From positions 1,488,001 through 1,552,000 of the forward strand of contig OZ237735.1 of NCBI GenBank assembly GCA_965178125.1: a stretch of DNA of 64,000 nucleotides. The letters run 5' to 3'. The position numbers were made by a program, and so were the translations under genes. Below, one piece after another: positions 58,183-64,000 of this stretch. The notes below the pieces were generated by a model. The model searched no databases. It was not told the DNA's origin and worked only from the letters and a program-made list of their open reading frames with translations. This stretch comes from Bilabrum cf. latius. Lineage: Eukaryota > Bigyra: Bicosoecida > Bigyra > Bicosoecida. The stretch's first letter is position 1. Each line of letters begins with the position of its first letter.

Positions 58183-61100
58183 TCAACCCTCCATGCTGGC
58201 TTGCCCCGACGCCTCACTAGCACCGCCACTATCCGCCTTTGGACTTCCAGACTCCTGCTGCTCACCACTCGCCTCCCCTTCAGCTTCATTATCGCCGCTG
58301 CCCTCGGCGCTCTACTCGGCCACTTCCGCTTCGGGACCACCGTTACCTGCTTGCGAAGACGCGGCGTGCTTGTACGCCGACGCCAGTGCCGCCTCCTGCT
58401 TGCGCAAGTTCATTGCATGCACAAGAAGTCCCATTTCAGTCGCGTTGTGAGCCACTGCAAAGGAAGGCACGACGCTAGTTGATTCAGCAGAGCCAGCGGC
58501 AGCTCCTGCGGCGTCGGTCAGCCCAGTGTCCTTTTCAGACCGAGTCGTTGGCCAGGGCTCGCTTGGCAATAGCTGCAGCTCGTGCGGCTTCTGCAGCAAC
58601 ACATTTAAAGCCGGCCCGATCTCCACACAGCTCTCGAACACGTCTTTTCGCCCGAACACATAGAGCCCGAGCCGAGCACGCGACAGCGCCACAACGAGAC
58701 GACGCACATCGCGCACGTGGCCCACCGCACGGGTTCGCACGAGACTCAGCAGCACGATGTCGTTCTGCTGTCCCTGGTATTTGTCCACGGTCTCGATCTT
58801 CCGAGGCAAGCCAAACTGCGGGAATGGCGCGCATCGCTTGGCAACGACGTCCCGCAGCAGCGCCACCTGGCCGTTGTAGGTCGACAGCATGGTTATCTTG
58901 TCGGCGGGGTACCCCAGCAGGCGCATGTACTGGAAGGTCGCCACAACGAACTCTGCTTCGCCCAGGTTCTGGTAAAAGTATGGCGTAGGCGTGTGCTCGC
59001 CCTAACCCATGAAGTCGGGAACGTCAACGAATTGCGCAGTGTGACAGAAGCCAGTGTTTGCATGCAGGTAGGCACCGCTGAGTACGCGAGGCAGCGGCAC
59101 AAGGCCGCCGTACCTCCACGAATACGCCTGTGCAATGCTTGGCCTTGCGCGGCCCTGGGACTCGAGCATGACGTAAGGGAAGCCCAGCCGGACCATGCGA
59201 GCGAAGAGCGACTGGTCCAACTTCGAGTACCTCTGCAGAGGGCGGCACTTGATCACGGGCGGCAGCTGGTGATGGTCTCCGATCAGAACCACGCGCTTGA
59301 GCCGAGAGATCCGGCTCGCCTCTCCTGCCGCTGCCGCAAACCCGCTCGACCCGTGCCTCTATGATGCCTGCATGAACATGGGAAGAAGCGTCTCTGCCTC
59401 GAGCACCTGGGCAGCTTCTTCCATGACGATCGTGTCATACTCGAAGCCGAGCTTCATGAGGTGCCGCCGAGTGAGCGCCGCGTGGGTGCAGGTCATCGCC
59501 ACTACCCTGGCTTCCTTGACTAGCATGTAGTCCGTTCGCTGACGCTGCGAGCGCAGCAGCTCGAACGCCCTGTAGGACTCGAGCTCCTCGAATACCTTGG
59601 CCAGGTGCCTCTCGCACGATCTGGCAGCATCCAGGTCCTCTTCGAAGCTCCTGCCCTTGAACAGCGCGTTGGCGCCGCCGCTAGCTGCGGCGGCGCTGGA
59701 GCTGCTGCTGGGCGAGGCGCCGCCAGCCAATTGGGTTAGCTCCGGGGCGCAGAGACCTGCAGGAACGTCGGCAAAGTATCCTTTGAACGGAAACGACTCA
59801 AAGATTCTCCCAGCCAGTTCGGATTCGCTGGGACCAGCCCCACTTGCACCCGCACGGCGTTGCGCTCGCAGCTCGTCAATATCGGCCCAGAAACGTTCCA
59901 GCCGGGCTTGCACGTGCTGCAGCCGGAAATACGACGCCGTCTCGCACGTATACTCTGGCAGGGAGACCTGCCCCCCGGGTCCGCGAACACCCAGGCCGAG
60001 CGTAACCGCGAGCCGACCGACCTGCCGCAAGAGCATCTGGCGCCTCTGCAGCGCCTCATTGACTCTGCCCCACTTGCTGAAGTCTTCATCGGAATCCAGG
60101 TCTCGCTCGCCTCGCCCAAGACGCAGCAGATGCCTCCCGTCTACGTCCCTGCCTGCGATCTTCTGAAACAGGTCGTTCAGGGCCTGGTTGCTGTGGGTCA
60201 CGAGCAGAATGCGCTCTTTCGGCCGGGTGCGATATAAGGTCGATACGATCTGCACCGCCACATCAGACTTGCCCGTCCCTGGCGGTCCGACTACCAGGGT
60301 AACTCCAGGGCACAGCCCCGACCGGATTGCCTTGGCCTGAGTGGGGGTGAACGGCACTGGATTGCGGGGGGCTTCGTCGGTGGGGTAGGGGCCAGGAGCA
60401 GGCTTGAGCTGCTGCCGGATAGTGATTGCACCCTCCTCCTCACGCACACGAAAGGGGGGCTGTAGCGCGACCTCCTGAGCAGAGCCTGCAGGAACTTCCT
60501 TCCCGAGCGCATCGAGCAGGCGCACCGCCTTCGGACCCCCAGAGAAGCACTGCCTGGCGTGGGCCGCGTTGACGAACGTATCACCCATGTCAACTACGGC
60601 AGGATAGCCCGGCAGGCGCTCAGGTGACGCCGAGGCGGGGTCGCCGTAGCCGAGCAGAAGCCTCTGCAGCCACGTCGGGATGCCCTGGCCGAGGGCATGG
60701 GCGTTCATCACGTCACGCAGGCTCTCCAGCACCGCCCTGAAGTTGTTCTCCTTCGCGTCTCTTCGCACCACGAGATTAAATTCGGAATAGGCTTCTGCGC
60801 CGGTGCCGGTGCCCCTCGCCTCATCATCACCGCCCTCCACTTCGCGAAGATCCAGGTGGTACTGGGCGGCATCAAGCCTCAGCCTGAGAACGCGCCCGGT
60901 ACCCTTCGGTTCCGGTAGGCTGCCGCCGGGAGGCACGGCAGAAAGGTCGTTGAAGTTCTTGCCTTCCTCGTCCAGGTGCGCGGTGACTTCCGCGCCGCGC
61001 ACAGATCGGATGCCCCACCGCATTGGAAACTCGGGATCTTCCGTGTCGTCGCCCAGCGACCGGGGCCTGAAGCTCTCTGCATCGGCGCTGGAAGCAGGCC

Positions 61101-63844
61101 CGTCGACCTTCTTCTTGGGCTAAGGCCTGACAGTCAGGAGAAATACGACATCGTGTTCCCTGAGGCCAGACCACTCCCTCCTGATGTGGTGCGCGTACCG
61201 CGCCAGGTCGTAGCGGAGCTCGGCAAGCACGTGCGAAGGGTGCTCCTCGCCCACCTTGGGCCTCCCGACCTGTGTCACCTTGAAAGACTGCAACGGCACG
61301 GCACGCCGTGACCAGCCATCAAACCTTACCTCCGACCTCAGCTCGCCAGAGGCCCCCTTAGAGACCACAGTACGAGGCGCGCACCGGCGCACCGCATCTA
61401 CGAGGTCCTGCCTGATCTCATACGCTGCTTCGAGGCGGTACAAGTGGAAGGACCGCAGCATCATGTCGAAGAATGTGAGGTACTGCAGGTTGAGCTTTGG
61501 GAGGGCCAGGGCGGATGCAGCCGAGACGGGCTTCCCACCGCTGGCAGCCCCTGCGCCCGACGCAGCCGAAGATCGCCTGGGAGCAAAGGGAACACGGTTA
61601 GGATCCCAGATCAGGTCCTCGGTCGGGTACAGTGGGAGGGCATTTACGGCCTACAGCTGCGACTTGCGCGCCCTGTGCCAATCTAGCAGCACCTCCGTTG
61701 CTACGTCCCGCGATGGCTCGGGTGACAGCGTTACGGCGGACACTGGAGCCGAGGGGGCAACGGTTGCGACGGCACTGGCTCCGTTGCTTGCACCAGCAGC
61801 CTCCTGATCCGCGCCATTTTCCTCTTCTCCGATGAATCGCACCAGGGGCGGCAGCCGCGCCAGGATTGGGGCGGGCAGTAGCTGCAGCCGCCTCGCAACC
61901 TCAACCACGGCGTCGTCCTCCATTGCCTCCAGGTGTCTCTTTAACACAGAGCGCCGGCTGAGGGGTCCCACGGCAGCCAGTGCCAGGTCTGCTCCCTGTT
62001 CCTTCAGGTGATCGTGGCTGTGAATCAGCCGCTGGAGAAGCACGATCCTCTCGTAGTGGGCCTCGGCGGCCTCGTCAGGGTCCACGGGCTTGGAGGTCTG
62101 GTCGTCGATGGGGAATCCCAGGTAGTAGTCAAGCAGGGCAGCCAGCTGCGCGGTCAAGCGACCGCGATCCGAACGCACGAACTGGCTGCCGCGGACTGCT
62201 AGCAACAGCCTCGAGTCGTCGAGCAACAGCCTCGAGAAGCGACGGGTGGGGTACTGCGACAGGAGGTCCACAAACAGCTCCATCAGGCGCTCCAATAGCC
62301 TGCAAAGGCCTACGTGCGGGGCAACTGCCGCGTCCTACGGGCGCTTTTCCTCATCTTCCACCGGTCCACTCGAGCTGCTGCTTTGCATGGGAATCGCCTG
62401 GCGCGCTCTATCGATCTGAGTGTCGCACTCGCGAACCGCGAGCACCGCCAGCCGAACTAGCGCAGCAAGCAGCCTCTCGGCATACCAAGGCTTTGCTGCC
62501 GCCAGCAAAGCAGCAGTGTCCCCTGCCCCCTCCTTTAAAGACGCGGAAGACCCTTTCGTGTTGCCAGGAGCGCCGGCATCCGGCTCGGTCCTGGACCGCT
62601 TCGCAGCTGGCCCCGTCCCATCACTTGCACCTGCAGCAGCATCACTGCTTGCAGCTGGGCGGTACAGGGCCGGGGGCGCGCTCGATAGCGACCTGGTCGC
62701 CCTTCTGGCCACGATTTTCTGCCAGAATCCTTTGAGGCCTGGGTGCCTCCTGAGTTCCCTGCTGACCGCGCCTGGGGTAACGCAGCCCCACGTCGGCAGA
62801 GACACGAGCTGCATCACGTTCTTTCGCACTGTCGGGTGCTCGAGGCTCTGAAAGCACCGGATAATCGTGCTGATGAGAAGCTGGGACTCAGGATAGGTGA
62901 GGGCTTCACCGGGACGCCGTGACGGCACCAGGTCATCGGGTGGGCTGTACCCTGCATCGGCCGAGCCTCCTGCACTCCCGTTGCTGCTGCTACTCTTCCC
63001 TCGCTTCGTCCTCGATTCGGCGGCCTGGGCTCCGTCAGAACCCACGCCAACGATAGAGGCTCCCGCAGGACCACTTCCTGTCCCGCTGGAGGCAGTACCG
63101 GCGCCTGCCGCAGCCGCAGCTGCAGCGACGTCCGTCGACTGAGTCTGCTCGTGCATGAATGCGTCTCCCATTGCAGCCTCCCCGTCGTCGTCATCCGGAA
63201 CGTCCTCGACACCTTCATCACTACTAGCCATATTTGCACTTGATGGTACCCCTCCGATGCGCGAAGTCTGCTCGCCGGTCCAAGGAAGCGCGAATTCGAG
63301 TAGCGACGACTGCAACCTGGCGATGAAACCAGCAATGCGCTTCTCGGCTGACGCACCTGACCCGAATCCCTGCCACATATCGGCATTTTCGCGGCCTTTT
63401 TCGTTTATAATAGCACACATGAGTAGAACATGCTCCAAACTGGACGCTTGGACATCAAAATGCGGTGCTAGCAGCTGCTCTAAGGCCCCACTCAGCTCCA
63501 GCAACTTTATGCCCCTTGAGTTCAGGGGTCGAGAGGCACCACCACCAACATAGTTGTAATACAAGTCAAGTATCAATCGGCTTATGACAGAAGTACCTAG
63601 GTTCGATGTACCGTTTGCCTGCGCAGTGGTGCCAAGCGATATGAGTACGAAAACACGAATAGGCTGGTGTACAGGGAGGCAATTCGGTGAGTGAACCAGT
63701 GAAAACTCTTACAGATGCCCAAGTTGCGCTAGCAACCCCCGTAATTGGATCTGACAGCACTGTTTCTGCTGTAAGTGGAGCATAGTGTGGCCTTGTTGAT
63801 CGATCCGTGCGCGGTCTGGAGCGCTTGCTTCCAGCCCTTGACAT
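58183..63844 (-). CDS. AQR: Intron-binding spliceosomal helicase Aquarius
   Basis: Exons 63844-63713 and 63618-58183, about 1,855 residues, stop TGA. Strong match to human AQR throughout: an N-terminal armadillo-like region ([25 protein letters not shown]), [26 protein letters not shown] and [21 protein letters not shown]1 helicase motifs follow: [16 protein letters not shown] (about 1160), MEEAAQ (about 1442), [11 protein letters not shown] (about 1490), TYNGQ, and [21 protein letters not shown] with [16 protein letters not shown] binds the intron about 30-40 nt upstream of the branch point, acts in the spliceosome, and deposits exon-junction components. TAG codons at 59359 and 61651 align with Gln in the human protein; others are at 59002, 61120, 62335 and 58312. 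It is longer than human (1,485) through low-complexity inserts. The gap to the convergent GCC gene is 98 bases. Confidence 0.93.
63619..63712 (-). other. Intron, 94 bases, in the Aquarius gene
   Basis: Donor GTAAGA after ACTTGGGCATCT, acceptor GCGCAG. Phase-0 joining gives [13 protein letters not shown], running into the [11 protein letters not shown] segment that matches the AQR N-terminus. Confidence 0.75.
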
Positions 63845-64000
63845 TTTACTCGCAATGACGAGGAGCAAAGTATATTAAGTAAGAATTGCGACCTGTGAAA
63901 TGACTACAGTCTGCTTCTCGGTGGTTTTGGGAGGTAATTATCAGCAACTCAATTTTGAGGCATATTATCGTCACGATCGGAGCATTAGGGAATCCAGGAG
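63845..64000. other. Right-edge region upstream of Aquarius
   Basis: AT-richer sequence ahead of the Aquarius start. A plus-strand ATG at 63900 opens a frame that stays open to the window end (about 33 codons, starting MTTVCFSVVLGG), possibly the start of a divergent gene, but too short to call. Confidence 0.3.

Noticed and set aside
1-64000. Treating each TAG-bounded open frame as a separate gene, or the genes as pseudogenes full of nonsense mutations
   Set aside because: The pieces are always in the same frame, homology continues across the TAGs, no TAA or TGA interrupts them, and all genes show the same pattern, which decay would not give.
1-64000. TAG encoding leucine, tyrosine or glutamate instead of glutamine
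   Set aside because: Positions at GH115 SEQ, the GAF strand, two human-AQR glutamines, the internal receptor repeats and a CAG run favour Gln; Leu or Tyr fit poorly. Glu is not excluded at single sites but fits fewer of them.
1-64000. Bacterial origin with GTG/TTG starts
   Set aside because: Spliceosomal introns, signal peptides of eukaryotic receptors, and XPB, Aquarius and PI3-kinase genes show nuclear eukaryotic DNA; ATG starts with upstream in-frame stops were found for several genes.
1-64000. tRNA, rRNA, CRISPR or transposon features
   Set aside because: I saw no cloverleaf candidates, terminal repeats, transposase or reverse-transcriptase motifs, or spaced direct repeats; triplet runs are coding.

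Overview
This window is dense nuclear DNA from a GC-rich, motile-cilium-bearing unicellular eukaryote (a protist). It holds fifteen supported genes on both strands, with short GT-AG introns of 86-126 bases, protein families found only in eukaryotes (TFIIH helicase XPB, spliceosomal Aquarius, PI3-kinase, a PIH1 protein, LRRC23) and no bacterial operons, ribosome-binding sites, tRNAs, CRISPR arrays or mobile elements that I could see. The main key to reading it is that TAG is a sense codon. Almost every gene is cut into pieces at in-frame TAG codons, the homology runs straight through them, and where a TAG falls on an alignable position it most often matches glutamine. Genes end at TGA (12) or TAA (2), never TAG. 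This is the pattern of NCBI translation table 15 (TAG=Gln, TAA and TGA=stop). All coordinates below use that code.

Left part (1-23.1 kb): a PIH1-domain dynein-assembly protein runs off the left edge (-). It is followed by a glucokinase-regulatory-protein-like double-SIS protein (-), a RING/coiled-coil protein resembling meiotic Zip3/RNF212/HEI10 (+), and a large protein ending in a REX-type DEDDh RNA exonuclease (-). Next is a 2,577-residue protein that joins a cyclic-nucleotide-binding domain and a GAF domain to a class-I-like PI3-kinase (-). Then come a drug/metabolite-transporter-superfamily membrane protein (+), an unrecognised basic protein (+) and an LRRC23-like radial-spoke protein (-).

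Middle and right (23.1-64 kb): the TFIIH helicase XPB/ERCC3 (+) is followed by a run of surface, secreted or lipid-related genes. These are an acidic-tailed multi-pass membrane protein (+), a secreted GH115 glycosidase (-), a 3,765-residue single-pass receptor with cadherin, RCC1-like, FG-GAP and cysteine-rich modules plus six copies of a repeat I do not recognise (-), a diacylglycerol-lipase-like enzyme whose catalytic fold is split by about 1,400 residues (-), and a secreted GCC2/GCC3 cysteine-rich protein (+). The window closes with the intron-binding spliceosomal helicase Aquarius (-).

Six genes have one recognised intron each, usually close to the 5' end; the others read as single exons. 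Gaps between genes are mostly 50-330 bases. The genes do not form a pathway. Two of them (PIH1, LRRC23) show that the organism builds motile cilia, and the cluster at 27-58 kb looks like surface, adhesion and secretion functions. The most notable items are the reassigned TAG codon, the cyclic-nucleotide/GAF/PI3-kinase fusion, the split lipase, and the giant receptor with its repeat family.
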